Assembly (NCBI RefSeq): GCF_024259515.1
Contig: NZ_JANBWE010000002.1
Coordinates: 434,001 to 498,000 of the forward strand
Source: Salirhabdus salicampi
Lineage (GTDB): Bacteria > Bacillota > Bacilli > Bacillales > Alkalibacillaceae
DNA length: 64,000 nucleotides
Direction of reading: 5' to 3'
This document shows positions 1 through 8,573 of this stretch, in pieces (position 1 is the first letter of the stretch; every line of letters starts with the position of its first letter). The notes under the pieces are model-generated. The model ran no database searches. It was not told where the DNA came from and saw only the letters and a program-made list of their open reading frames with translations. The position numbers were made by a program, and so were the translations under genes.

Positions 1-97
1 CAAATGATGGGGACAGCAAAAATAGACGTAAGGTACTAGATCCACAATCTTCATTAATCCATTTATCGATTTTAAATGCTCCAGTTCTTTTAGCCAT
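1..97 (-). CDS. Partial hypothetical protein, N-terminus only
   Basis: An ATG at 97-95 on the minus strand, preceded by AGGGGTG at good distance, opens a frame that stays open for 32 codons to the window edge. The visible residues start MAKRTGAFKIDKWINEDCG. I do not recognise the family from so short a piece. It lies just downstream of nrdJ on the same strand, about 100 bp away, with no convincing terminator between them, so it could be co-transcribed with the reductase. It could also be a chance frame, but the ribosome site argues for a real gene. Confidence 0.5.
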   Translation of the reverse strand, partial: MAKRTGAFKIDKWINEDCGSSTLRLFLLSPSF

Positions 98-203
98 AAA
101 AAACACCCCTTTAGATGTTTTCTCTAAAGAGGCATTTCATCGCGACTTTTTTCTACACATCGCAACTTTATTTCAAATCTACAGTTGGCTGCTTTTTTGC
201 AGA

Positions 204-2762
204 TTATAGTCCACACTTTAATTGTGCGTTACAGTTCGTACAAGTATTACAGCCACCGATATCCTCTACCGTTCCTTGACGACAGACTGGACACGTATCC
301 CCAACTTCCGATCCAATTGTCACATCAGTCTTTCCAAGTTCCTGAACTGTATCCATAAGAACGACTTTCGGTTTTTCCTCTTGTTTTACCGGCTGTTCAT
401 CATCAAATGTATTATCCTCAGCTTTCAGCGTAAGAACTTGTGTATCACGGCTTCCATCCACATAAACCGTGCCACCTTTTGCTCCCCCGTTGTATAACCT
501 TTCATACACGTTTTGTACTTGTTCAACTGTGTAACCACGTGGAGCATTAACTGTTTTGGAAATGGAACTGTCTACCCAACGTTGAATGACACATTGTGTA
601 TCTGCGTGTGCTTCCGGAGCAAGGTTCATAGCCGTAACAAACCACTTTGGTAAATCGTCCCCATCTTGCTCTGGATGACGGTCTAAATACTCTTGAACAA
701 TGTCCGCTTTTACTTCGATAAACTTACCAAGACGTCCACTACGATAATAAACGAAGGAGAAGTATGGCTCTAATCCAGTAGAAACCCCAACCATCGTTCC
801 AGTTGAACCTGTAGGCGCAACTGTAAGCAAGTGTGAATTACGAATGCCGTATTTTAGTACACCTTCACGAATATCTTCCGGCATTTTTTTCATATACCCA
901 GTACTCACAAAGCGTTTACGAAGTTCTTGCGTTTCCTCATCTGTTTCCCCAATAAGAAATGGAAAGCTTCCTTTTTCTTTTGCTAATTCGATAGAAGCGC
1001 GGTACGCAGTAGTAGCAATGGTTTCGAATATTTGGTCGACGAGTTCGTTTCCTTCCTTCGATCCATATTCTGTTTCACAATAAATAAGTAAATCATGAAG
1101 ACCCATAACACCAAGTCCTACCCGACGCTCCCCTAATGCTTGCTTACGATTTTCCTCAAGGAAATAAGGTGTCGCATCGATAACGTTATCTTGCATACGA
1201 ACACCAATTTCTACTGTTTGTTTCAACTTATCAAAATCTACCTGTTTCGTTTGTTTGTTCGCCATTGCAGCTAAGTTTACTGCAGCTAAGTTACAAACAC
1301 TGTATGGTGCTAATGGCTGTTCACCACATGGGTTTGTTGCGACAACTTTTTGACCGTATGCTTTAGCATTTGTCATGTCGTTGGCATTATCAATAAAGAA
1401 AATACCTGGTTCGGCAGAATAGGTTGCGCAAATATTTATTAAGTTCCACAAGTCTTTTGCACGAACTTTTCGATAAACACGAACACCGTATCCCATCTGT
1501 TCCCATTCACGGACGTCTCCTACATCGTGCCAACGTTCATTGTAAACTTCCATTTCTTCCTCTGTGTAATTTTCCACGTCAGGGAAACGAAGCTCGTAAT
1601 CGCCACCCTGTTCAACAGCTGCCATAAATTCTTTTGTAATACATACAGAGATGTTAGCTCCTGTTAAAAATTCAGGTTGATGCACACTATATGTGCCACC
1701 ATCGTTCAACTTTTGCTCTGCATCACGGATTACTTTTTCGGAAAACCCGCCATTACCAGGAATCGTCTTATAATTGATGATCCCTTGGTACATATCACGT
1801 TCAGATTCTGTAAGAGGGGTGAATTTTAATTTTTCCTGTGCCAGTTTTTGCACTTGTTCATCATCAATGTTTTCAATTAAATAACGTAAGATACGTGGGT
1901 TTTGCATTTTGGAAATGATAAATTCGACAATATCCGGATGCCAATCATTTAACATAATCATCTGAGCACCCCGGCGGGAACCACCCTGTTCAACTAGATG
2001 TGTCAGCTTTGCAATATCGTCTAACCACGATACCGATCCTGAAGATTTTCCGTTTACACCTTTGGCAAGGGTATTGCGTGGGCGTAATGTAGAACCATTC
2101 GTTCCTACACCACCACCGCGACTCATAATTTCCATTACCTTCTTACGGTGATCAGAGATACCCTCACGGGAATCTTGAATGAAAGGCATAACATAACAGT
2201 TAAAGTACGTAACATCTGTATCCGCACCTGCACCATATAGAACACGGCCTGCAGGGATAAAGTGTTGGTTGGCGAGTTCTCCATAAAACTTTTTAAACCA
2301 TTCTTCTTTTAGCTCTTCTGTTTGCTCAACAGTTGATAAGCCACTAGCATTTCGCAACGCAATTTGCTCGTAGAAGATTTCAAGTGGTTTTTCAATTACG
2401 TCTAAAGAACGTACAATGATTCCGGACTTTGCTTCCTCCTCGTTGTCTAGTACGGAAACGAATTCCTCGTCTACTTTAACACTTGCCGTTTTTCGTTCCC
2501 AATCAATAGATTGGATGATGCCTAAACCTCTTGCCGGAAATTTAGGGTCTTCTTTTATAGTTAATACGACAAAATCGCCGTCAACTAAAGTGAGCTTTTG
2601 GGTATCTTTAAATGCATAACGGTCCAGCATTACAAGACGTGAGACCCCTTTATGGGTGATTTGCATTTCAGGGGTAATTGGGTGTACTTGTGGAAACATT
2701 TGAATATCCTTATTTAAGCGATCAATGTTTATCGATCCCACAATTTCCTTAACTAATGACAT
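204..2762 (-). CDS. nrdJ: Vitamin B12-dependent (class II) ribonucleotide reductase
   Basis: This 852-residue protein reduces ribonucleotides to deoxyribonucleotides for DNA synthesis, using adenosylcobalamin to generate the thiyl radical, and therefore works with or without oxygen. The class II catalytic barrel is visible: a YFNCYVMP motif near residue 190 with the first redox cysteine, NPCGEQ near 478 followed by SVCNLAAVNL, and PTGSTGTMVG near 645. The last 31 residues hold several cysteines in CPVC, CNTCTNC and a terminal CGL. These are the tail usually assigned to re-reduction and metal binding. GGAGAG precedes the ATG. A pair of NrdR-like boxes lies upstream (2881-2927). No cobalamin riboswitch is apparent. 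This gene is not part of the B. subtilis arc, so it marks a lineage-specific junction. Confidence 0.96.
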   Translation of the reverse strand: MSLVKEIVGSINIDRLNKDIQMFPQVHPITPEMQITHKGVSRLVMLDRYAFKDTQKLTLVDGDFVVLTIKEDPKFPARGLGIIQSIDWERKTASVKVDEEFVSVLDNEEEAKSGIIVRSLDVIEKPLEIFYEQIALRNASGLSTVEQTEELKEEWFKKFYGELANQHFIPAGRVLYGAGADTDVTYFNCYVMPFIQDSREGISDHRKKVMEIMSRGGGVGTNGSTLRPRNTLAKGVNGKSSGSVSWLDDIAKLTHLVEQGGSRRGAQMIMLNDWHPDIVEFIISKMQNPRILRYLIENIDDEQVQKLAQEKLKFTPLTESERDMYQGIINYKTIPGNGGFSEKVIRDAEQKLNDGGTYSVHQPEFLTGANISVCITKEFMAAVEQGGDYELRFPDVENYTEEEMEVYNERWHDVGDVREWEQMGYGVRVYRKVRAKDLWNLINICATYSAEPGIFFIDNANDMTNAKAYGQKVVATNPCGEQPLAPYSVCNLAAVNLAAMANKQTKQVDFDKLKQTVEIGVRMQDNVIDATPYFLEENRKQALGERRVGLGVMGLHDLLIYCETEYGSKEGNELVDQIFETIATTAYRASIELAKEKGSFPFLIGETDEETQELRKRFVSTGYMKKMPEDIREGVLKYGIRNSHLLTVAPTGSTGTMVGVSTGLEPYFSFVYYRSGRLGKFIEVKADIVQEYLDRHPEQDGDDLPKWFVTAMNLAPEAHADTQCVIQRWVDSSISKTVNAPRGYTVEQVQNVYERLYNGGAKGGTVYVDGSRDTQVLTLKAEDNTFDDEQPVKQEEKPKVVLMDTVQELGKTDVTIGSEVGDTCPVCRQGTVEDIGGCNTCTNCNAQLKCGL

Positions 2763-2880
2763 GTGTTTCTCTCCTCTTCCTCTAAAAAATTTATCATAAG
2801 AAGCCGAATCATGGTGGCTAACATTTATGTAATTATGTTTTAATAGATTTATAAATAACTTACCACAAACAATAATAGAA

Positions 2881-2927
2881 ATTCAATATATAGTATTTCT
2901 TTTTTTCACACGCACTATATATTGAGT
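2881..2927 (-). promoter_or_regulatory. Paired NrdR boxes upstream of nrdJ
   Basis: Two 16-bp near-palindromes, 2881-2896 (read on the minus strand ATACTATATATTGAAT) and 2912-2927 (GCACTATATATTGAGT), both fit the NrdR consensus ACACWATATATWGTGT at roughly 13-14 of 16 positions. Their centres are 31 bp apart, about three helical turns, which is the arrangement known for NrdR targets. They lie about 120-165 bp before the nrdJ start codon. A weak -35/-10 pair (TAGACT, 17 bp, TATAGT) overlaps the proximal box on the minus strand. Autorepression by the nucleotide-sensing repressor NrdR is inferred. Confidence 0.8.
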
Positions 2928-3141
2928 TTTTGAACGAGTCTATACAAAAATGTCAACTGAATAATTTTATGAAATGATAAGGATATGCAAGAATTTTGTA
3001 GCATAAGTGCGTATAACCTGTATAACATACTTTTTCGTTATTTGCTATTTTAGAAAAGCCATTCACCGGTTACGATGATAGTTGTACCCAGTTCCCTAAG
3101 TTTATAAAAATAACGAAAATAAATTTGAAAAGAAAAAAGCT

Positions 3142-3170
3142 TTGAAACTTAAGGGTAACACTCATATAAT
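3142..3170 (+). promoter_or_regulatory. Sigma-A promoter of the rhodanese gene
   Basis: TTGAAA at 3142-3147 and a perfect TATAAT at 3165-3170, separated by 17 bp, lie 40 bp before the yqhL start codon. This is a near-consensus vegetative promoter. The rest of the 2763-3209 gap holds the NrdR boxes and otherwise nothing I can assign. Confidence 0.8.
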
Positions 3171-3209
3171 AGTTATGAGAGATTTGCTTGAGATGAAAGG
3201 GGATCAAAA

Positions 3210-3581
3210 ATGATCGTATTAATCACATTACTTGTCGCAATTATTGCTTATGGTACTTTTAAATATTTCAGGCAGAAACGCTTCTTAACAACCTTAACGG
3301 AAGAAGAGTTTATTAAAGGTTATCGAAAAGCACAACTTATAGATGTTCGAGAGCCAAAAGAATATGAAGCTGGCCATATATTAGGTGCTCGTAACATCCC
3401 ACTATCACAAATGAAACATCGTCTAATTGAGATTCGCAACGACAAGCCGGTATATTTATATTGTGCTAGTGGCGCAAGGTCGGCACGTGCTGCCCATTTA
3501 TTAAAGCGTAAAGGGTACGAAGATTTAAACCATCTAAAAGGTGGATTTAAAAAGTGGACAGGGAAAATTAAACGGGGATAA
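3210..3581 (+). CDS. yqhL: Membrane-anchored single-domain rhodanese YqhL
   Basis: A 123-residue protein with one N-terminal membrane segment (about residues 2-17) followed by a rhodanese domain. The active-site loop is CASGARS, with the catalytic cysteine near residue 90, preceded by the family signature LIDVREPKEYEAGHI and followed by GGFKKW near the end. Such proteins carry persulfide sulfur or move it between thiols; the in vivo substrate of YqhL is not known. AAAGGGG precedes the ATG. It lies next to the gcv genes as in B. subtilis, and converges on the unknown gene at 3617-4198 across a shared palindromic terminator. Confidence 0.9.
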   Translation: MIVLITLLVAIIAYGTFKYFRQKRFLTTLTEEEFIKGYRKAQLIDVREPKEYEAGHILGARNIPLSQMKHRLIEIRNDKPVYLYCASGARSARAAHLLKRKGYEDLNHLKGGFKKWTGKIKRG

Positions 3582-3584
3582 TCA

Positions 3585-3614
3585 AATGGCTTGGTTCTTA
3601 AGAACCAAGCCATT
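3585..3614. terminator. Bidirectional terminator between convergent genes
   Basis: A perfect 15-bp inverted repeat without a spacer, AATGGCTTGGTTCTT then its complement, sits between the stop codons of yqhL and the convergent gene. It is flanked by A/T-rich runs on both sides. Confidence 0.8.
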
Positions 3615-3616
3615 AT

Positions 3617-4198
3617 TTATTCTTCAATTTCAACATAAAAATCATAAGGGTCTTGATATGCCACATCAGTTACCAGTTCATTAAACTGTTGAATCGATAT
3701 ATTCGGATTTTCCTGCTTTGTTTCCTCAGAGTACATCGATTGTTTCATAGAGGCAAGGTCTGACTTTAACAAGGTTAAGTAATACATTTCCTTCTCACTC
3801 AACCTAGTATCCTCTGCAAAGGCCGTAATAATAAAAGGTCCTTCATTATTGACCGTCATACGTATACCGGTTGTTACGAATGCCATTTCCGAAAAATAGC
3901 TTGTGTAACGTATATCCTGGTCTACAAATAAATGCCCTGCTTTATAAACTTGGTCAATACGATCTAACCTTTCCTTTAAACGGTACATTCTCTCCTTTAA
4001 TTCATCACCACTTGGGTTCGCCTCCATCAGCTTCTCTATATGAAAAACAACAGATTCCAAATGATGGTAAAAATGATTCAAAAAACGTTCATATTGTACC
4101 TGATTTTCCTTATGTTCTTTATAAAGAAGGTAGCCTGCTATCACTATGGCAATAACTAAAAGGATTAACAATTTGTTTTTCCAACTTATAGTATTCAT
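3617..4198 (-). CDS. Hypothetical membrane-anchored protein
   Basis: About 193 residues; I do not recognise the family. An N-terminal segment rich in I, L and V (about residues 10-24) should anchor it in the membrane, with a Glu/Lys-rich helical region at 45-105 that has coiled-coil character and a less regular C-terminal half ending in acidic residues. It probably faces outward. The frame also offers an ATG two codons earlier, but that codon directly abuts the AGGAG sequence, so the second methionine with a 7-nt gap is preferred. It lies downstream of gcvPB's promoter-distal end and may be independent of it, because a terminator lies between. Confidence 0.7.
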   Translation of the reverse strand: MNTISWKNKLLILLVIAIVIAGYLLYKEHKENQVQYERFLNHFYHHLESVVFHIEKLMEANPSGDELKERMYRLKERLDRIDQVYKAGHLFVDQDIRYTSYFSEMAFVTTGIRMTVNNEGPFIITAFAEDTRLSEKEMYYLTLLKSDLASMKQSMYSEETKQENPNISIQQFNELVTDVAYQDPYDFYVEIEE

Positions 4199-4231
4199 TT
4201 TCATCTCCTATCATTACATAGCGAAAAAGCG

Positions 4232-4260
4232 AAAAAGAAAAGTCCCATAAGGGGGACCTT
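4232..4260 (-). terminator. Terminator after gcvPB
   Basis: On the minus strand GTCCC and GGGAC pair around a short loop just after the gcvPB stop and are followed by a T-rich stretch. The stem is short but G/C-rich, and it ends the gcv operon. Confidence 0.65.
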
Positions 4261-4263
4261 TCT

Positions 4264-5730
4264 CTAACTTTCCTTCGTATATCTTAAAATAGGTTTTCTT
4301 GCTGCTGTTGTTTCATCAAGGCGGCTTACTACTGTTGTATGTGGTGCTTCTTGAACCGTCTCTGGCGTCTCTTCTGCTTCTTTCGCTATTTTCAACATAA
4401 TATCAATAAATTCATCTAATGTTTCTTTTGACTCCGTTTCTGTCGGTTCTACCATTAACGCTTCCTCTACATTAAGTGGGAAATAAATCGTTGGCGGGTG
4501 ATAGCCAAAGTCCAACAATCGTTTCGCAATATCTAATGTACGTACACCTAATTTCTTTTGACGTCTACCTGATAAGACAAATTCATGCTTACAATGTTGC
4601 GTAAATGGTAAATCGAATTCATTTTCCAATCGACGCATCATGTAGTTTGCATTTAATACTGCGTACTCACTGACTTGACGTAACCCTTCAGGACCCATCG
4701 TACGGATATACGTATACGCACGCACATTAATGCCAAAGTTCCCGTAATAAGGCTTTACACGTCCGATAGATTGAGGACGATCGTAATCAAAGACATATTT
4801 ATCTTCTTGTTTCGTTAACACTGGCTTAGGTAAATATGGTACTAATTCTTTTGATACTCCTACCGGTCCTGATCCTGGTCCACCACCACCGTGTGGTCCT
4901 GTAAATGTTTTGTGTAAGTTTAGGTGGACAACATCAAAGCCCATATCTCCTGGTCGAGCGTATCCTAAAATGGCATTTAAGTTTGCACCATCGTAATATA
5001 ACTTTCCACCTGCCTCATGAACGATGGAAGCCATCTCCAATATGTGTTCTTCGAATAGGCCGAGTGTATTCGGGTTTGTTAACATGAGAGCAGCTGTGTC
5101 CTCTCCAACTACATCACGGAGGTCATCTAAATCCACTAATCCACGCTCATCAGACTTCACCGTTATAGCATCAAATCCTGCTACTGTTGCAGATGCAGGG
5201 TTTGTTCCGTGTGCTGAATCTGGAACAATTACCTTCGTACGTTGATAGTCACCATTCGCTTCATGAAAAGCACGGATCATCATTAAACCGGTCCATTCCC
5301 CGTGGGCACCTGCTGCTGGTTGTAACGTCACTTGACCCATACCGGTAATTTCTTCTAATGACGTTTGGAGATCGTACATTAATTCTAGGGCGCCTTGCAC
5401 TGTATGTTCATCCTGCAATGGATGAACGAAACTAAATCCTTCAAAACGAGCAACATCTTCGTTAATTTTTGGGTTATACTTCATCGTACAAGAACCGAGA
5501 GGATAAAATCCGGAATCCACACCGTGATTTCGCCTAGATAAAGCCGTATAGTGACGAATTAATTGCAATTCACTTACCTCTGGTAATTCAGGTTCATGCT
5601 GACGAATGTACTGTGACTTGAATTCATTATTTAAATCTGTCTCCGGAACATCTAAAGTTGGTAAGCTATAGCCTACCCGCCCTTCTTGACTGAGTTCAAA
5701 CACCAACGGAAAGTCCTTTTCATTAGCCAT
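4264..5730 (-). CDS. gcvPB: Glycine dehydrogenase (decarboxylating) subunit 2
   Basis: This 488-residue subunit carries the pyridoxal phosphate site of the P-protein of the glycine cleavage system, which decarboxylates glycine and passes the aminomethyl group to the lipoyl arm of H-protein. The cofactor lysine lies in [16 protein letters not shown] near residue 274, and the [12 protein letters not shown] and [10 protein letters not shown] segments are also typical. Length matches the split Bacillus-type P-protein. Its ATG overlaps the last codons of gcvPA by 8 bp (GGTGATATGAATGGCTAATG), so the two halves are translationally coupled. H-protein (gcvH) and the L-protein are not in this window. 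Confidence 0.97.
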   Translation of the reverse strand: MANEKDFPLVFELSQEGRVGYSLPTLDVPETDLNNEFKSQYIRQHEPELPEVSELQLIRHYTALSRRNHGVDSGFYPLGSCTMKYNPKINEDVARFEGFSFVHPLQDEHTVQGALELMYDLQTSLEEITGMGQVTLQPAAGAHGEWTGLMMIRAFHEANGDYQRTKVIVPDSAHGTNPASATVAGFDAITVKSDERGLVDLDDLRDVVGEDTAALMLTNPNTLGLFEEHILEMASIVHEAGGKLYYDGANLNAILGYARPGDMGFDVVHLNLHKTFTGPHGGGGPGSGPVGVSKELVPYLPKPVLTKQEDKYVFDYDRPQSIGRVKPYYGNFGINVRAYTYIRTMGPEGLRQVSEYAVLNANYMMRRLENEFDLPFTQHCKHEFVLSGRRQKKLGVRTLDIAKRLLDFGYHPPTIYFPLNVEEALMVEPTETESKETLDEFIDIMLKIAKEAEETPETVQEAPHTTVVSRLDETTAARKPILRYTKES

Positions 5731-7072
5731 TCATATCACCCAATTCTTTCACAAATTGATCAATCTCTGCTTTCGAACGTAGTTCCGTAACAGCGATTAA
5801 CATACAATGTTCGAGACCCTCATCCACTTTTCCTAAATCATATCCACCAATGATACCTTTGTTAAGCAACTGCGCATTTACCGTTGACACACTTTGGTTA
5901 CAATCAATCACAAATTCGTTAAAGAATGCCCCCCCAAATTTCACAGAAAATCCCGCTTCTTCTAGTGAAGTTTTCATGTATCGAGCCTTTTGCATGTTCA
6001 TATAAGCCATTTCCTTAATGCCTTTTTTCCCTAATGCACTCATCGCTACAGATGAAGCTAAAGCATTTAAAGCCTGGTTGGAACAAATATTTGAAGTAGC
6101 TTTATCGCGACGGATATGTTGTTCCCGTGCTTGAAGGGTTAACACGAATCCCCTTCTGCCCTCTTCATCTTTCGTTTGACCTACTAAACGCCCAGGTACT
6201 TTACGCATTAGCTTTTTTGTAGTTGCAAAATAACCACAATGTGGACCACCGAACTGCCCTGGAATTCCAAACACTTGTGCATCTCCAACGACGATGTCAG
6301 CGCCAAACTCACCTGGTGGTGTTAAAAAACCTAAAGCTAATGGATTGCTTGATACGACAAACATTGTTTTCTTTTTATCTTCAAGCAACTGTTGCACTTC
6401 ATCTAACGGCTCCACTTGACCAAAGAAGTTCGGGTATTGAATAACGACAGCTGCCGTATTATCATCTAATTCGTTTTTTAAGGCATCTAAATCTGTTACG
6501 CCATCCTTGTGATCAATTTCTACGATGTCTAAACCTGGTCCCTTTGCATAAGTTTTTATCACTTCTAGGGATTCTGGATGAACTGTTTTGGACACAATGA
6601 TTTTCTGTTTTCTCGTTTGTCCTGCACTTAACGTAACCGCTTCGGCTAAAGCAGTTCCACCATCGTACATTGAGGAATTGGCTACTTCCATGCCTGTAAC
6701 TTCACAAATCATTGTTTGGAATTCGAAAATCGCTTGCAATTCCCCTTGTGAGATTTCTGGTTGATAAGGAGTATATGCAGTGTAAAATTCAGATCGAGAA
6801 ATGACATGATCCACAATGGACGGAATGTAATGGTCATATACACCTGCTCCTAAAAATGAAACGTGGGATTTCGTATGAACATTTCGGTCTGACATTTCTT
6901 TCAACTCTTGTTTTAATTGAGGTTCACTCGTTGCTTCTTTAATGTTTAGTTTCCCTTTAAATCGGACTTTCTCAGGAATGTCGGCAAACAATTCATCTGT
7001 TGATTGTATGCCAATGGTTTTCATCATTTCATTTTTATCTTGATCTGTCATCGGCAAATAACGATACGTCAT
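5723..7072 (-). CDS. gcvPA: Glycine dehydrogenase (decarboxylating) subunit 1
   Basis: The N-terminal half of the glycine cleavage P-protein, 449 residues when started at the ATG at 7072 ([13 protein letters not shown]). The longer frame to 7123 runs into the end of gcvT; AAGGGGA lies at a good distance from 7072, and the resulting length agrees with the Bacillus family. Recognisable segments are [37 protein letters not shown] and [11 protein letters not shown]. It forms a heterodimer with GcvPB. It follows gcvT after a 19-bp gap, under the same riboswitch. Confidence 0.96.
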   Translation of the reverse strand: MTYRYLPMTDQDKNEMMKTIGIQSTDELFADIPEKVRFKGKLNIKEATSEPQLKQELKEMSDRNVHTKSHVSFLGAGVYDHYIPSIVDHVISRSEFYTAYTPYQPEISQGELQAIFEFQTMICEVTGMEVANSSMYDGGTALAEAVTLSAGQTRKQKIIVSKTVHPESLEVIKTYAKGPGLDIVEIDHKDGVTDLDALKNELDDNTAAVVIQYPNFFGQVEPLDEVQQLLEDKKKTMFVVSSNPLALGFLTPPGEFGADIVVGDAQVFGIPGQFGGPHCGYFATTKKLMRKVPGRLVGQTKDEEGRRGFVLTLQAREQHIRRDKATSNICSNQALNALASSVAMSALGKKGIKEMAYMNMQKARYMKTSLEEAGFSVKFGGAFFNEFVIDCNQSVSTVNAQLLNKGIIGGYDLGKVDEGLEHCMLIAVTELRSKAEIDQFVKELGDMNG

Positions 7073-7091
7073 TCTTTCCATCCCCTTCCCC

Positions 7092-8195
7092 TTATTTACG
7101 TTTATAAAATGGTGTCGGTACAACTTTAGCCTTGAGGCGACGTTTTCGGACTTGCACTTCCACCACTTCTTCTAAATCCGTGTATTTACTGTCGATATAC
7201 GCAAGGCCTAAGTTTTTCCCTAACGTTGGTGACTGTGTACCAGATGTTATGACACCGATTTTTTCATCTCCCTTAAACACTTCGTAACCATGACGGGGAA
7301 TCCCTTTATCGGTCATTTCAACACCGACAATTTTCCGGGCAGGTCCATCCTCTTTTTGCTTCGCCAACACTTCTTTCCCAAAGAAGTCCCCTTCCTTGTT
7401 CACTTTTACAGCAAATGACAGGCCTGCTTCAATTGGTGTTATATCCTTCGTTAGCTCTTGGCCATATAATGGCAGTGTAGCCTCAAAGCGCAGTGTGTCC
7501 CGGGCACCAAGCCCTACTGGCATAAGGCCGTCTGTTGTCCCCACTTCAAGGAGTTTCTCCCACAACCTTGGACCGTCACGGTGATCTACATAAATTTCAA
7601 ACCCGTCTTCACCTGTATAACCTGTTCTTGAGACGAGGGCTCCTTCCTCAAGGCCTTGGATTTGAACACCATCTTCAAAGCGGAAAAACTTAATCGAAGA
7701 TAGATCAGTATTCGTTAGCTTTTGCAAAATCCCTTCGGCATTCGGACCTTGTATCGCGATTTGAGCGACATCGCTAGAGATGTTGTCAACATGAACATCC
7801 CCTTCCACATGTTCCTTTAACCAAGAAAAATCCTTTTCAATATTTGCCGCGTTAACGACTAACAAAAAGTTTTCGTCCCCTTTTTTATAAACGAGCAAAT
7901 CATCAACTGTACCACCGTCTTCGTAACACATAATCGTGTACTGGGCTCTGTTTACTGTTAATTTCGATACATCATTTGATAACATCTTTTGTAGAAACTT
8001 TTCACTGTCAGGTCCTGTTACGAGAATTTCCCCCATGTGTGAAACGTCAAATAATCCTGCAGCGTTTCGGGTTGCCGCGTGTTCCTTCTTAATTCCTTCA
8101 AATTGCACGGGCATTTCCCAACCACCGAAATCAACTATCTTTCCTCCATATTTTTCATACAGAGGAAATAACGACGTACGCTTTAAGCTAGACAC
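7092..8195 (-). CDS. gcvT: Aminomethyltransferase (glycine cleavage T-protein)
   Basis: T-protein moves the aminomethyl carbon from H-protein onto tetrahydrofolate, releasing ammonia. The 367-residue product starts at a GTG (8195) with GGAGGG six bases before it and begins with [15 protein letters not shown], as the family does. Other signatures are [20 protein letters not shown] and [12 protein letters not shown]. The open frame runs a further 63 codons upstream, but that stretch is the glycine riboswitch and should not be annotated as protein. First gene of gcvT-gcvPA-gcvPB. Confidence 0.96.
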   Translation of the reverse strand: MSSLKRTSLFPLYEKYGGKIVDFGGWEMPVQFEGIKKEHAATRNAAGLFDVSHMGEILVTGPDSEKFLQKMLSNDVSKLTVNRAQYTIMCYEDGGTVDDLLVYKKGDENFLLVVNAANIEKDFSWLKEHVEGDVHVDNISSDVAQIAIQGPNAEGILQKLTNTDLSSIKFFRFEDGVQIQGLEEGALVSRTGYTGEDGFEIYVDHRDGPRLWEKLLEVGTTDGLMPVGLGARDTLRFEATLPLYGQELTKDITPIEAGLSFAVKVNKEGDFFGKEVLAKQKEDGPARKIVGVEMTDKGIPRHGYEVFKGDEKIGVITSGTQSPTLGKNLGLAYIDSKYTDLEEVVEVQVRKRRLKAKVVPTPFYKRK

Positions 8196-8230
8196 ATTGA
8201 TCCCTCCAACTCCCATTTTTTTCCTACAAC

Positions 8231-8268
8231 AAAAAGAGAGAGTTCTCCCTTTCGAAAGACCTCTCTCT
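8231..8268 (-). terminator. Riboswitch-controlled terminator
   Basis: On the minus strand AGAGAG, a loop including CTTTCGAAAG, and CTCTCT followed by TTTTTG form an intrinsic terminator between the second glycine aptamer and gcvT. Its left arm overlaps the 3' end of the aptamer, so ligand binding and terminator formation should exclude each other. Confidence 0.85.
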
Positions 8269-8436
8269 GTCCGTGTACCAGAAAGTTTCACAGCCATACA
8301 AGCTGCTTGCTTCTTGGGTGGTTCATCATATGAACACTCTCCAGAGTCGCGTCCTGTAAGAGTCTTTTTGCCTGAGAGATTCACACTTTACTGTGTTTGC
8401 TCCTTCGGCGCTACTTAAAAGTAGTCTCTCCTCTTA
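8231..8436 (-). ncRNA. Tandem glycine riboswitch of the gcvT operon
   Basis: Reading the minus strand from 8436: GGAGAGAC, then GCCGAAGGAGCAA and CTCTCAGGCAAAAAGAC form the first aptamer with the diagnostic conserved cores of the glycine riboswitch. A short linker leads to a second, more divergent copy with CACCCAAGAAGCAAGC and AAACTTTCTGGTACACGGACAGAG. The expression platform is the terminator at 8231-8268. By analogy with the Bacillus gcvT element, glycine binding should prevent termination and switch the cleavage system on. Confidence 0.93.
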
Positions 8437-8573
8437 CAATCATTCGCACTTATGAAATATGTAATTTTGGGTAGACTAATGTAACCAAGTATGTATACAC
8501 AAAATTCACTTATATTATACCATATGGAAAATTTTCTGTGGTAATGAAAATATGTGTGGTGGGGAGTTAAACG

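Noticed and set aside
8196..8384. N-terminal extension of GcvT by 63 residues
   Set aside because: This stretch is the glycine riboswitch and terminator; a GTG with a good ribosome site starts the true protein.
7936..8418. 160-codon plus-strand frame
   Set aside because: Antisense of gcvT and the riboswitch; no ribosome site and no family resemblance.
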